Source of the DNA: Tetrahymena thermophila SB210
Taxonomy: Eukaryota; Ciliophora; Oligohymenophorea; Hymenostomatida; Tetrahymenidae
Direction: 5' to 3'
NCBI RefSeq assembly: GCF_000189635.1
Contig: NW_002476163.1
Location: 62,001 to 126,000 of the forward strand
Length of the DNA: 64,000 bases
This document shows, in pieces, positions 49,001-64,000 of the stretch; the first letter of the stretch is position 1, and each line of letters starts with the position of its first letter. The notes beneath the pieces are model-generated. The model was not told where the DNA came from. It saw only the letters and a list, made by a program, of their open reading frames with translations, and ran no database searches. A program made the position numbers and the translations under genes.

Positions 49001-52000
49001 TTTTGATAAATAAAAAAACAGTTTAACCCAGATAAAAGATTCACACATTAAGAGATTGAAGGCTTTATTTAAAAGTTGAAAAAACCACCATCAAAACCTA
49101 CAGATGATTTGTTTTACTAGATTTAAACTTAATCAAATGAATAATAATTTCTAACTTAATGTAAAAAATTTGTTAAATTTTTAGATTGATTTAATAAAAA
49201 AATTATTTATTATCAAAAGTTTAAGAAAAATAATCTTAAGACAAATAATCCTAAGACAAATAAAAGGAAGTAATATACAATCTATATAAAGTAGCTCAGG
49301 GTTATTATGATCTCAGAAGTTATTAAAAAGCTGGTAAAATATATAAAGAGCTTCTTAACCATCATGAAATCTTAACTGAAAACCTTCAGCTCGATCGTAT
49401 ACTTTAGATTCAGTTTTAACTAGCCCTTACTTATTATGAAAGAAGAAAATTGGCAAATGCTAAAATTGTCTTTTTTGACTAATTATAATTGGTATATTTT
49501 AATTTTTTGAATAAATGTTTTAAATTTAAATAATAAACGTTTTTGTAACTCTAAAGGCAAAGGAATATATTGAGAAGAATTAGTTAGACATCAGATTTTA
49601 TAGACCTTACTACTATCTAGCTGGTATCTCGTTTATGGAAGAGTAGTATGATTCTGCTCTTAAATATATAGAAAAACTTCAAAGCCTAACAGAATCTTAT
49701 TTAAATTAATATTATTTCTGGTCAAAGTGCATGCTTTAAATATTAGAGTAATTTTATTTGCAGGTTAACTAGTTATTGATAATTATTCTTATTTTATTAG
49801 AGCTAATATACTTGGCGATATGAATAACAATTTACTAGCAATCAGAAAACTGAAATAAGTATACAATCAAGCTGGTTAATGGTGCCTTTAAAACAATTTT
49901 AATTAAGAGTTATATATAGATATCATATACTGCTTGGGTATTTAATATCTTTAATCGGGTAATTATAAGTAATCAGAGTTAGCAGTAAGTTTTCTAATAA
50001 ATAAAATATCATTTAAATTTATTTTTTGTAGTTCAAATAAACAATTAGGTGTATAAAAGAAAGAAATAACCCCTTTCTTTCATAAAATGTTATTTTGATG
50101 AGCATGGGTTATCTCGGTGTAATCGGATTCGAAATGAATGAGCTAAAATTATTATCAAATTACACTCAAAAATGTTATGATAAAATACTTGTAATAAATA
50201 ATTTTAACATCTAAATAATTTAACTAAATGAAAACAAACAGAATTATTTCTAAAAAAATAATAAAGGTCTATTAAAGAAGTGAAGGAGATTATGTAGATA
50301 CTATTCTGAAATGGCTCAATAAATTTGGATAATTTTTGCCAGTTCTATTAGTAAATTCAGAAATCAAATAACTTATTGATATATTATAAATTGGTTTATC
50401 TAAAGTAAATTTATTATAAATTTTTATTCAAGTATTGAATTCAAATTTTCTAATAATTAATTAATGAATAGGTTTAAAAAAATTTATATCACAATGAAAT
50501 TCAAATTTACTACATTATGGCAAAAGCACATTATTATGCAGGAGATTTTAATGGTAGCATCAATGTAAAATTTTAATTTTTATTTATTATTTTTATTATT
50601 CATAATTAAATTAAGAAATTTTTAGATGCTTTGTAAGCCTATAATGAATCTAGCAAAGTATTACTTGATTACAAGAGTAAAGGATAGGGATCAACATACA
50701 AGACAAGGCAATAAATTATCTTTAATAAAATTGAAAATGAGAAAATTAGAAAATAGAAGCTGCTCGATATGGAGAGAGATAAATTTAAATTTAGATTCTA
50801 TCACTTTTAGATTCCTTAATTTAATCTTCATTTAGTGGATAAGTAATTAATTTTTTTTTTAAATAAAAAAATGTTTTTAAGATCATTAAATTAACCAATC
50901 GTTCTTAACATTTTTGAAAGATTTTAAATAATTTATAAATACACATAAAAGGGCTCTTATTGCAAATATATATGACTGGCTGTGCTATCTCTATTTTTAT
51001 TAGAATAAATTACCATAATCAAAAGAGTGCTTCTTAAATTATTAACAGATTATGAATTAAGTTTAAACATAAAATGAATAAGTATAAATTAGGTAATAAA
51101 ATTTTTTAATTTATATATCATTTCAATATTTATTTTGTTGACTTCAATATAGATTTTCACTTAGAATGGGAAAAATTTTCTTTCTCTACCAAAATTACGA
51201 AATGAGCTTGTAAGCACTAGCAAAGAGTTTAGGGTAGCTTGATAGTATTCCAAAATTCTAGCTGTCTTACACTACAAGGTAACTCTATTCAGAAATTGTT
51301 AATCTCTCAGGTTTAATTGCTCTTATTCTCTAGATAGATGACATAGGTACATATGATTTATTATATTAAGAAAACCATAGCATTATATTTTAAAAAGGAT
51401 TTAAAAGGTTCGAAGAAGGGTTAAACTAGTTTGAAAATCAAGAATTTAATAATTTAGAAAAATCAAGCCCACTCAAATCTCCTAAATCTAATTTAGTACA
51501 ATCCAAGTAATTTTCTGAAAGTAGTCCTCGAACCCCTGGTTCAAAAAAAATAGAAATGATAAAGGTGAAAGATTAGGAAGAAGTAACGAAGGCAGATTTG
51601 ATAGAATCATTATAGGAATAAGAAGAAGAAGAAGCTGTTCCTGATATTTTCAAAGACGATGAGGAAGAAGAGGAGGAAAGTGAAGAAAGCCAGTAAAATT
51701 TAAATTAAAATTAGTAAAATGAGAACTTGGAAGAAATAGAAGAAGCAGATGCATAACCAAAAGAAAAAGATATAGAAAAGAATTATAGATACAATTTGGA
51801 GTTGGATGAATACGAAAAAGATGAATTAAATTTAAACAAGTTGTCATAACAACATTTTTTAATAAACAATTACATTGATATTACATTAAATTGCATATAT
51901 ATTGGATTATATGAAAAAGCCCTTCAGTATATCCAAGAAGGTTATAACAAAATTTTTGGTGGATAAACAACAAAGAAAAAAAAGAAAGCTAACCAAATTT

Positions 52001-54575
52001 CATAAATTGATTTTAGATTTATTCTTGGATATGTTAATGCTTTAAATAAAAATGAATGGAATTCACTATATCATTTCTATGAATGCATGAATATTTGTCA
52101 ATCTATTTACGAGAAAAATGTTGTGAATAAAACCTAGAAACAAAGATATGCCATAATATGTACATATGTAGCAAAGTAAATAATTTTTTTTTAATTTTTT
52201 CTTCTTTTGAGATTTAAATTTTTTATTAAAAAACATCAAAATAAATAAAAAACTTTAATAATTATTAAGTTAATTCTGCAAGCTCGGAGTGTACAAGGAA
52301 GCTTTTGTTTTTTAAGATAATACACTTAAAATTATACAAAAAGATGTTGAAGTTGTTTAAGCCTAACTAGCATCTGTTTGTACACAATTGAATAAGTTAA
52401 AACAGGCTGACATAGCAATTAGTAATCTCAATCATAATTTATTATTGATAGTTTATTAAAATTTATTTAAATTCATAAAGGTAAGGCAAAAAAAGCAAAA
52501 TATGCAAATCCACAAGATCAATTAATAGTTGATTGTAAATATGCTGAGGTTAGGTTAAAATATGATTAAGAAGAGGCCATTAAGATATACTAAGAAGTTA
52601 TGGTATCCATTACGGATCCAGAAAATTTTTAAGCAATTAGCTATAATGTAAAATTTTCTAAAAATAATAAAATTAAATACAATGAATTGAATTTTATAAA
52701 ATAGACTAAAGCCTTTATTTTGAAATCTATTGCTAAATTTGTATTAGAAGTAGATGATTAACTGATTAATATTTAAAAGATCTACGTATTTTCACAGTGT
52801 TTAAATTACAGCTTTAAATTTTATACCATTTGTGTAACATAATTAAAAAACACACTTTCTTGATCAACTTTATATTTGAATTTTAAAATTTAGGATAATT
52901 AAGAAGCTATGGTAGAGTGCTTAGTTATGTTTGCAGAGATGTACTTTAACACGTGCTTATATGAAGTAACTAACATTCTTCTATTAAAATTTATCTATTT
53001 ATTATTTCTTTAATTTAGAAATGCTTAAATTTTATTGAGCAGTTGTACAATTAATAGTCCTTCAAAATAATAAGATAAAGAGTAACAAAAATGAAATAAA
53101 ATCCAGGTATTTACGAAAATCTATAAAATTACTCTGACAGCATATTATTTAGCTAAAATATGATATATTAAGCAGATATTATCAGATTGTTTGCTAAATG
53201 TCATTATCACCTTAACACTGAATACAGAAGGTATTGCTTAATTTAAAGAGATTTATTTATTTATTTGGCTATATTATTTTCTATATCTTTACTAAATAAA
53301 TATAATTTTTTTTAACAATATTTTTTATATATATTCCTCATTTATTTCCTAAATTGTATCAAAGATAATTTATATTTTGAGTTTTTGCATTAAATTATGT
53401 TTTTTTTATTAAATATTTTCTGTTATTTTTGATTTTTTAGCATATATTTATTTAAAATATATTATAGAGAATTTGAAGCTATAAGGGAATAACTTATTCT
53501 GTGTAAAGACATTTATGAAATATGTCTTCAATCTAATAATGAAATATAGCACTTTAAAATAAGTAAAAAATTATCATTGACTTCCTATAAATAACTCAAA
53601 AATTATAAAAAAAGACGATACTTTAATGTATTTATTTGCTGTTGAGTTGCAAAACAATGAATTTACTCATGATAGTTTAAAAAATATGGAAAACGAATTA
53701 TAGAAAGTAAGAAATTAATTTTGAATTTACTAGAATATATAATTATTAAAATAAATAATATAGATTGATAGTTTTTTAAAATAAAATATAAAATCCTTTT
53801 GGTTTAATGCTGAAGATATAACATTTTTAGATATGGTTAGAGCAAGGTGTAAACTTGGTTATTCTTCTTTCTTTAGATCTTATTCTCTTTACTAAAAATT
53901 CATGAAGTATGTTTTTAAAATATTAAAATTTAAAGCTATACAAAATGCTAAAATAATTAATAGTCACAAACTTAATTCAATTGGCTTGAATTACAATCCA
54001 GAATTGAAGAGGAAGTTAAAAAATTTGGTGGAAAATGAAAAACAGCCTGATTATCTGGATTTCTTTTCACAATATTTTGTTCTCGTAGACAAAAGAAAAA
54101 CAACTATTGAACAACAAAAAGAGTTTATCAGTGTGCTTTTTGGAGACCCAAATCACACTCAATAATTTAAACACAAAGCTAACGAATTACAAAAAATAAT
54201 AGGAAGTAATTAAGGTGGATTTATAAATCTAGTCAAAAATTAAGTCAGTCAAATGTAAAATATTTTTGAATTTTATTTAATAATAATAAAATTTTATTTT
54301 TTAATTAAAAAGTGATTCAAGTTAAACTTTAAAGCAAGAGTCTATGACTTAAATTAATGATAAATACTTAATTGATAACTAGAAAGAGTAATTTAATATA
54401 ATTTAATATATTAACCTTATCATTATACTTATATTTAAATAGGTATGTTTAAGAGGCAGAGAGAATCATATGGGATAGAATTTAAAAAATGACTTAAGAC
54501 AACCACCCTTTTAAAAAAGAAATCTAAATGCTTTATTCTCTAATAGGAAAATATAGAGATTAGTTCAGAGATTGA
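46041..54575 (+). CDS. degenerate protein kinase with TPR-like C-terminal half
   Basis: Start is ATG 46041 (MDKLVGMCSKFMDVVASKLC) and stop is TGA 54573-54575 (..YSLIGKYRDQFRD), with many introns; the largest is about 53230-53460. After a charged N-terminal region, a kinase fold is readable. The beta-3 Lys is in KRFVASKLQVEINW (about 47625). The catalytic loop is VYHSNINDGNIYF (about 48025-48065). KLGDFMFYDFD is at about 48165-48195. IFHAPEIL is at about 48275. ADIYSLGMVAIKMI (about 48772-48815) is subdomain IX. The HRD Asp is replaced (HSN) and DFG reads DFM, so catalysis is doubtful and a pseudokinase is likely. A charged insert separates the APE and DIYSLG motifs. The rest is helical repeat sequence with TPR character (YNLYKVAQGYYDLRSYQKAG, LAKEYIEKNQLDIRFYRPYY, YIDIIYCLGIQYLQSGNYKQ), with an acidic stretch near 51.6-51.8 kb. 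It probably acts as a signalling or ciliary scaffold (inference). A split into two genes cannot be fully excluded. Confidence 0.7.
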
Positions 54576-54778
54576 AAATTTCAATTTTACAAATAAAATT
54601 AAGAAATTATTGTAAAATATATAATTATTTCATTTAAGTTAAGAAATATACCAAGAAATCAAGCAATAAATAGATTTATACTAAAATTAATTTTTATTTA
54701 TTTATTAAATTATTAAAAAATATTTTATATTTCAATTCATTTTTATATTAATAGCCTTTATATCAATTTTTAAAATAA
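54576..54778. other. short convergent spacer
   Basis: Only about 200 bp separate the stop codons of two convergent genes, so their 3' UTRs and poly(A) sites must be very close or overlap. Confidence 0.6.
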
Positions 54779-57700
54779 TCAATTTATGTTTTCTAAAACA
54801 AGAGAAGAATCTCTTCTATTTCCTTAATTTTATTTTTCTTGATCAAATCTTGTAGTGTTTTAATGCAATTATTTATATTCCTCTTACACTTTACTTATTC
54901 CTCTATTATAATAATAAGGAATAGCTACAGCAAAGAACAAACCAAATAAAACAGCAACAATAATCATTTCAACATCATATGAACTACTGTTTGTGATATC
55001 TTATTGGCACATTAGCTTTTAAGAATTATAAAAGTATCCATCATTACAATCTATGCACTCTGAGTTGCTAAGACAAGTTTTACCTAAAATTTTTTTATTT
55101 CAATTAATTATAAATATATGATGATTAATCTTACATTAGGAAGGGCACTAAACACATTTATTAGTAGCAGGAGATAAATATGTACCTCGAGGACAAACAC
55201 AAAGTCCTACATCTAATTCAAAACTATCATTACATTCTTAGCATACATTACTGACAACACAAACTTTACAATTAGAAGGAACATCTAATATTTCAAATAA
55301 TTTTTTAGTAATTTACATTTATAAATTGTTAAATTTTAATTTTTTTTATAGTTTTATCAAAATAATCTTTGATTAAAAAAAAATTTTTTTAATTTTTAAT
55401 GAAATTTTATTTTTAATTTTTTTTTTTTCATTCGTTATATTTGTCAATTATTTATGTTAATATACCTGAATATATATTTTATGCTTTATGAAAATATTTT
55501 AAATTGAGTTTAATTATATTTATTTTTAAAATTAGTTTTTTAAATTAATTCAATTTACTTAGAGGGAAAGTTGTTTGTACACAGATTTAACTTATTTCTG
55601 AGAAGTTAGTAATGCATGGACAAGTACCCTACGAAGTTAAATTTCTATTTGCTTAACAGCTTATACACCCTTAAGGACTTCCATTTAAACATGAAGAGCA
55701 TGAATAGTGACAGCCAGAACAATTACCATCTTATAAATATTTTAATTATTTATTAATATTAATTTTGTGACAAAATTAAATTTTACTTGAGTCCATATAT
55801 TAGCCAGTTGGGCAATTACACATAGATGTTATAGGATCATAAATAAAGCCAGTCCTGCATGTTTAACATTAGTTAATAGCACCTCCTGAGCAAGTTTTAC
55901 AACTAATATAACACTCTTTTTTAATTATTTATTTTTTTTATTTTTATTTTAATTAAAATTAACTTGAAATATTTACTTAAGCACTCAGGATTTTATCCAT
56001 TATCCCAAAATCCTGGAGGGCAAGAGCAATCAGAGTTTATTCTTCCTGGAGCACAGGTCAAGCATTATACAGAAGATGTTGAGCAAGTAGCACATTTAGG
56101 GGCACATTGCTAACAATTAGCAGCTCCAGTATCGTAATATCCAGGTTAGCATGCGCATGTAGGCAATGTTCTAAAAGCTCCAACACATGTTAAACAATTA
56201 GATTAACTTGTGCAATTACTACATGGGAATTAACATTCTAACAAATTAAAATAAATTATTAGATTTTCTAATTTCAAATTGAATCTTGTAATTTTTTCAA
56301 ATTATTTTGTACAAAAATAAAATTTTATTCCATAATTTTAAATTTTTTTATGAAATTTAAATTAATTGAGTTTACATTAACATTATGATACTCCATTTTA
56401 ATCATAATAGCCGTTAGGGCAGGAACAAGTAGGATTTTGGAGGCGACTTGGGTCACAAGCAATACAGTTAGATGCTTAAAGAGTACATCCAAGACAATAA
56501 TAATTACAATTGTAGCAATTAACATCATTAGGAAGAGAATATTAGTTTGTTCCACATACACAATTTGTACCCTAAATTAATTTTTTATTAATGCTTTTAT
56601 TTTAATTAAAAAAATCAATACTGTCCTTGAGCCTTAGCATTAAGTACATCCATTTGGTCCTGGACCAGAGCATACATTGCAATATTATTAGCAAGCTTTT
56701 TAAAATAGTTTATTTATAGTAAATTGAATGAATTATATAAATAAATTACGTTAGCAAACCCCACTCGAATCCATATAATATCCAGGCATGCAGACACATT
56801 AATTGTTTACCATAGTGACTTCAAAACAATAAAAAAATTAGTAAATGCCAAATTTTGATTTGAATAATTTACAGAAGTTGCTACCATTACAAGTTAGACA
56901 GTTAGAAGAAGATCCAGAGCAGGTGGCACATTAAGGGCTACATTCTAAAGAAATAATTGTGTTAAATAGTTAATTTAAATCATTTAATTGAAAATGTACA
57001 TTAACAGATAGCTGTTCCATTATCATAATATCCAGGTTAGCAAAGACACCCTGTATTTCCTGGTGTTGGGGGTACTCTATTAGAGTTAGGAGGACAACTA
57101 GTGCAATTTTATCCAGGTCCAGTGCAAGATTAACAATATATATCACAGTCTGTAAATTATTTAATAATTAATCATATTTATAGTTAAATAAAAAAATCAA
57201 TACTTGGACAAAATATTCCAACACCTTTGTTATATGTTTATGGTGGGCATACACATAACCCACCTACTAACTTCTTATTTCCTACACAAGTTATACAAGT
57301 ATTTTAAGAAGAACATTATAAGCAATCCCCAGCACAAGGTTAACAGATAGGATTACCTATTTTTCCGAATATAAAATATCAAATAATTTTTTTTTTTTAA
57401 TGATTACCTGCAACATCAAAGTAATTATTTGGGCAGCTACACAGTCCAGTCTAATTGATATAACAACAGATTAGTATTTAGGCTAAATTTAATAAATTAT
57501 TTTTGTAGTTTTACTTATTGTCTGATGCTAGCACAAACTGTGCAATCTGAAACATTAGGACCAGTGCATTAAGTGCATTAATAGCTACAAGCTTATATAT
57601 TAAATTCAAAGATAAAAATATTATAAAAATAAAATTAATTCTACCTTTACAATCAATAGCAGGTTATGAATAATAATAACCTGGAGCACATACACAAGAA

Positions 57701-60700
57701 GCTACGCTTGTTGGTGTAGCAGGTTAGTTTATAAAATTAGATCTTGGAAGAATATTTGTGCAATCAGCATAACAAGCCTATGCATCTTAGAGGAAATAAT
57801 ATCCTGGTAAGCAACTTTAGCATGCAGTTGCGCTGTTACAAGTTAAGCAACCAGTGGGGCACTTTATTTTAAAACAAAAGTTTGAGTTATTTTTCAATTG
57901 TAATTATTATATAAATATAGACTTGCATTTATTTAAAAAGTATTATAATATAAATTCTCCATTCTGTTATAAAAAATTAGGAGTATTTAATTTTTGAAAT
58001 AAAATGTTGATATATTTATTTATTGTTTGTTTGTATAGGTCATGTCTGTTAATTAGAAAACTAAATTTTATTATTAATTTAAATTCTTATTTAAATAATA
58101 TTTATAATTCCTAATTAGAATATTTTATAGTTTAACCTCATAGATATTTATTTATTTGGTCAAATACCCTCAATTGTAATTTTAAAAAATAAAATTGGAA
58201 TAAATTTCAATATTTAGAATATTTTTGATAGTAAAAAATTTTAGTTTTTTAATAAATGAAAATTTTTATCACGATAAAAGACACATTTATCTATTAAATA
58301 TTTTAAAAAATTCTATTACTTAATCTATGATGATATCCACTTCTCCAAGCCCAAATGAAGCAGTTGTGCTAAGCTTTGAACTAGCTATAGTGTATTTAAA
58401 TTAAACATCTAAACTAGTAATAGAGTGTGGTATTACTTGATTATAAACAACGTAACCATCATTTTATGAGTAGGTTCCACAAATATTATTTGGAGCATTT
58501 GCAGGAGTTCTATTACATTTTATGAACTATCAAATTTCTAAAATAGATATAATAATTTTACTATGAGATTGTTGTAAGAGGTGCAGGTAAATTATCTATT
58601 ATTATCTAAACATTATCTGCAGCATTCCAATTGTCTATTAAAAATAATTCTGCAATTAGTCTCAATCTCCAATGAGGATTTAATGAAGGAAAATTTCTCT
58701 CTATAATAAGTGGAGTACCAGCAACTTATGAAGAACCTACTCCCCATCCTCCTATTATATTTCTTCCACTACAAAAATTGTATCTTCTTGTTGAATAGAA
58801 ACCAGAAAATGTATATCCCCAATTATTAATATCATTATGACCATAGTTTTACCACCATAAAGATTGTAAAATATAGAGTCCATCTAAATAGTAAATTTGT
58901 AAATTTAAATATTTAACAAATATTTTTAATTTATTTTTTCTATACAAAAATCATTTAAAAATTACTGTTAAACTAGCTTAAGTATTATTCCACACAAGTT
59001 GATCCTACTTGATTTGTAAAAAGAGGACATCTGCTATAGCATTAATCTAGATAATTAATATATTAATAATAATATACTATTTTTTAAATCAACTAAAGTT
59101 TACTGTTCAATAAAAAATAGCCTGTATTACAAGCAGTGCACGTTTGAGTATCTTAGCAACTTTAGCAATTTAAAAAACATCCTGAAACATCTACAAATAT
59201 TTCTCTTACACCCCAGTAACCTTGCACAGGATTAGTGAGAGCATTAGAACTAAATGATACTGTTACAGTTGAAGCTGTATGAGGAACAACAAATTCAACG
59301 TATTTAGAATAAACTCCATTAGTATTTGCTGGGTCGCCACAAATAGCCCCTAAATAAGTGTCAGCAGCAGAAAATGTGATTGTTTATTGTGAACCATCTA
59401 TTTTCATTACTATGTTGTAGTTTGCATATCCTCCTATAAATACTATCAATGCCCCTAGTCTTGCATTAAAGTGAGAAGGAAGGTTACTTACAGTTTTAGA
59501 CATAGATTGTACTTAAAATAATTGGTATCCACCAACCAAAGACTAAGTACCACAATTACTTACCTTTTATCATAAATTTTTATTTTAATATCATGTTTCA
59601 AAATTTATTTTCTTTTACAAAATTAGTCTAAGTAGGGGTAAAAGTCCAATCAACAATTATATTTTAAAAGGAATTCGCTAAGAAGTTGTTATACATGACA
59701 AGTTAGCCTATTTATTATAAAATAGTATTTAAATAGTTATGCTATATTTATTTATTTTAAATTTAATAAAATCGAAAGAATTGAAATGCTTTTAATACTA
59801 GGAGTTTGAATGCATAGTCTTTATGATGGGTTAGCCAGATTTCCTGCTGGACAGGTAGTTCTGCATACACCATTATAAGCAAGCAAATTAGCATTACACT
59901 AGCAACTTGATCCACTTTAAAGAGCACCAACAGGGCATGTAACACAAGATGTATTTGATTCTCCATTACAAGTAGCACAAGTGTAATGGCAAGTATTGAC
60001 ATAAATAAAAATATTTTTCACACTTAAATCGTGAGCTGGATTGTAAAAGTCATTAATTATAAGTTATAGATCTCCTTATAAGGAGTGACTTTTGTATACT
60101 GTTTGCAGAAAAGCATTACCTGCTGGATTTGCTGCAGAGGGGCAAAAGTTGTTAATATTGCTTGAAGCATAATATTAGAAGAAAAATAATGTATCGGGGC
60201 CAAGCTAAATATTAATATTGTCTCCTACCCAAGCAGTGCCAAGCACCATTATATCCATATCAACCTCCAATTAAAAATGAGGAGGAAATTATGCGACTAT
60301 TCTATTTGTTGATTAACCTGCTGCGCTGTTTCCTAAGACACCTTTTATTAAAGATATTTTATTGATTAATGTATGTATTAATCATTAACTGTATAGATAT
60401 ATCCCTTATGTATGTATATCGACAAAAAATATAATTTATATAAAGATACTTACCAAAAGAGTTAGTAGCAAAAATATCTATTCCATTTTGACTCAATGTG
60501 GGAGTACATGCACGAACAATTTATTTATTCCAGTTCAAAATGTTATAGGCTTCAAATGGGTCTTAAAATTCTTTATAAACAAGTTACCAAACTACGATTT
60601 TTTAAAAAACATATATAATGGTTATTAAATGATTTCCAGGTTTCATAGAAATAATTGTTACCTGAGAAGACTTGTTTTATGGTAGTAAAAAGTAAAAGAA

Positions 60701-60716
60701 ATGTAAGCCAATTCAT
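54779..60716 (-). CDS. type I membrane protein, ectodomain modules plus Cys-rich repeats
   Basis: ATG 60716 opens a signal peptide (MNWLTFLLLFTTIKQVFS) encoded by its own exon. The ectodomain has three related beta-rich modules (about 60060-60610, 59140-59700 and 58320-59030). Best read is module 2, with LGALIVFIGGYANYNIVMKI, then GAICGDPANTNGVYSKYVEF and GYWGVREIFVDV. Modules 1 and 2 are each followed by a short Cys-rich linker (CHYTCATCNGESNTSCVTC; CQDTQTCTACNTGYFLLNS). After module 3 a 458-bp intron (57862-58319) joins in phase to a long furin/growth-factor-receptor-like series of CxxC repeats (CPTGCLTCNSATACQSCLPG..). The protein ends with one transmembrane helix (VEMIIVAVLFGLFFAVAIPY) and a tail of about 45 polar residues (stop TGA 54779-54781). 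Each repeat tends to have its own exon. This is a typical expanded ciliate surface-protein type, likely at the plasma membrane or in the secretory pathway. The ligand is unknown. Confidence 0.78.
57862..58319 (-). other. long intron in the Cys-rich membrane protein gene
   Basis: 458 bp of AT-rich sequence between module 3 (..GLGEVDIIIDQ, donor GTAATA) and the Cys-rich region (acceptor AAATAAAG before TGCCCC). Both edges are phase 0. This supports one gene rather than two. An alternative is that the upstream gene ends at a TGA about 60 bases into this stretch. Confidence 0.55.
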
Positions 60717-61761
60717 ATTTTTTATATATTTTAGAATTCTCTTAAGTATTATTACTTTTGTAGATAATTCAAATAATTAATTAAATCAAAAAATCTAATT
60801 GTGAAGGTGTTAATTAATTAATAATAATTATTTTGATTAAAAAGATATTAATTTACTTAGTAAGAATCCTTATTATAAACAAGATATTTTAATAATTTTT
60901 GTTTATGAGTATGATTGGTTGGCTCTATTCTTATTAAAAAATATTTGTACTTATCCATAAAATAAGAAATATTTCTTTTTACCACATATTTATATATAAA
61001 GCTGATATGAAGCGAGATTGTATAATATATTTCAGGTAAAAGCATACGTTATTATTTGATCCCAGCATAAGCTCCTTAACTATCTTTTTAACACTTACTC
61101 TTATTTAATTTTTCATAATATGAGAAAATATTTACGAAAGTAGATTTCATTATAAATAAGTTTCTTAAAAAATAATTTATGAACAAAAAATGAGTATTCC
61201 ACTTCTTAAGTATTTTAATTAAAAAAAATTTATTTAGAAGCAAATAAAACATAAAGTAAGTATTATTTATTTATTTATCAAATATTTTTGATAAAAATTC
61301 GAATTAAGTAATATTTAGTTGCTTAACTAAAGGATTTTGAGTCTATAAAAATAAATCCTAAATCTTGTGAAAACATCCTTCTAAATTTTTCTAATTTTGA
61401 TAACTGTATTCAAAATAAATATCAATATTTTCTTTTATTTTATTTTATTCATATTTTATTTATTATTCATTTTTTTTTTGGTAAATAAACAAAAAAAAAG
61501 CAATTAAGAATATTAATTATTGATAATAAAATTTGGATGAAAAATGATAACTGAATGGACATAAATTAGAAAGATAAATTTATTGAATTGAAATGAATGC
61601 TACATAGTTTATTTTTTAAAAATTAGAAATTCGCTTTAAATATATTAATTCTATATACAAAGGATTTTAAAAATATTATTATTATTATTAATTAATTTTA
61701 ATGAAAATAGATAGGAGTAATATCTTTTTATATTTGTCCATATTTCTCAAGTATTATCTAT
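60717..61761. other. intergenic spacer, about 1.05 kb
   Basis: AT-rich spacer between two minus-strand genes, containing the promoter of the Cys-rich membrane protein. Short openings (for example around 60860-61040) have no coding character. No RNA gene is recognised. Confidence 0.5.

Positions 61762-64000
<2,239 letters not shown>

Noticed and set aside
57862..58319. Gene boundary splitting the Cys-rich membrane protein into two genes.
   Set aside because: Both edges fit GT..AG with matching phase, and modules 1 and 2 are likewise followed directly by Cys-rich sequence, so an intron is more likely.

Overview
The window looks like macronuclear DNA of a ciliate, most likely a Tetrahymena-type oligohymenophorean. 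Reading frames stay open for hundreds of codons only if TAA and TAG are read as glutamine and TGA is the sole stop (nuclear code 6). The DNA is extremely AT-rich, and genes are cut by many AT-rich introns of roughly 50-500 bp with GT..AG ends. The introns are too long for Paramecium. Standard-code ORF calls are therefore mostly fragments or antisense shadows. All genes below were read with code 6. Intron positions were inferred by eye from frame and splice signals, so internal exon edges are approximate.

Layout. 1-5232 (-): 3'-incomplete SF1 helicase of the UvrD/TRANK1 type. 6.1-17.7 kb: a tandem duplication with a unit of about 6 kb, each unit holding one large CHAT-domain (caspase/separase-like cysteine peptidase) gene on the minus strand. 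One long intron of the first copy carries a private insertion of about 340 bp with an imperfect 76-nt inverted repeat and a pol III B-box-like motif. 17.8-23.4 kb (-): a second tandem pair, two paralogous multi-pass membrane proteins of unknown family. 24.1-26.6 kb (+): coiled-coil protein. 29.0-30.6 kb (+): unrecognised protein with a hairpin just after its stop codon. 34.0-39.8 kb (-): very long Asn/Gln/Ser-rich protein with a folded-looking C-terminus. 40.4-41.4 kb (-): trans-2-enoyl-CoA reductase (MECR/ETR)-like oxidoreductase. 41.9-42.3 kb (-): RAB5IF/OPTI-like small membrane protein. 43.1-45.4 kb (-): Gln/Lys/Glu-rich coiled-coil protein. 46.0-54.6 kb (+): large protein with a degenerate protein-kinase domain followed by TPR-like helical repeats. 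54.8-60.7 kb (-): type I membrane protein with a signal peptide, three beta-rich ectodomain modules and furin-like Cys-rich repeats. 61.8-64.0 kb (-): 5'-incomplete mitochondrial m-AAA protease (AFG3/FtsH) with a poly-Gln tail.

The genes do not form an operon or an evident pathway. Housekeeping functions (m-AAA protease, enoyl reductase, RAB5IF-like) sit beside lineage-specific, recently duplicated families (CHAT proteins, membrane proteins). The 6-23 kb stretch, with two independent tandem duplications side by side, is the accessory-looking part. Intergenic spacers (0.2-3.7 kb) are AT-rich with simple repeats. No tRNA, rRNA, CRISPR array or insertion sequence was seen.
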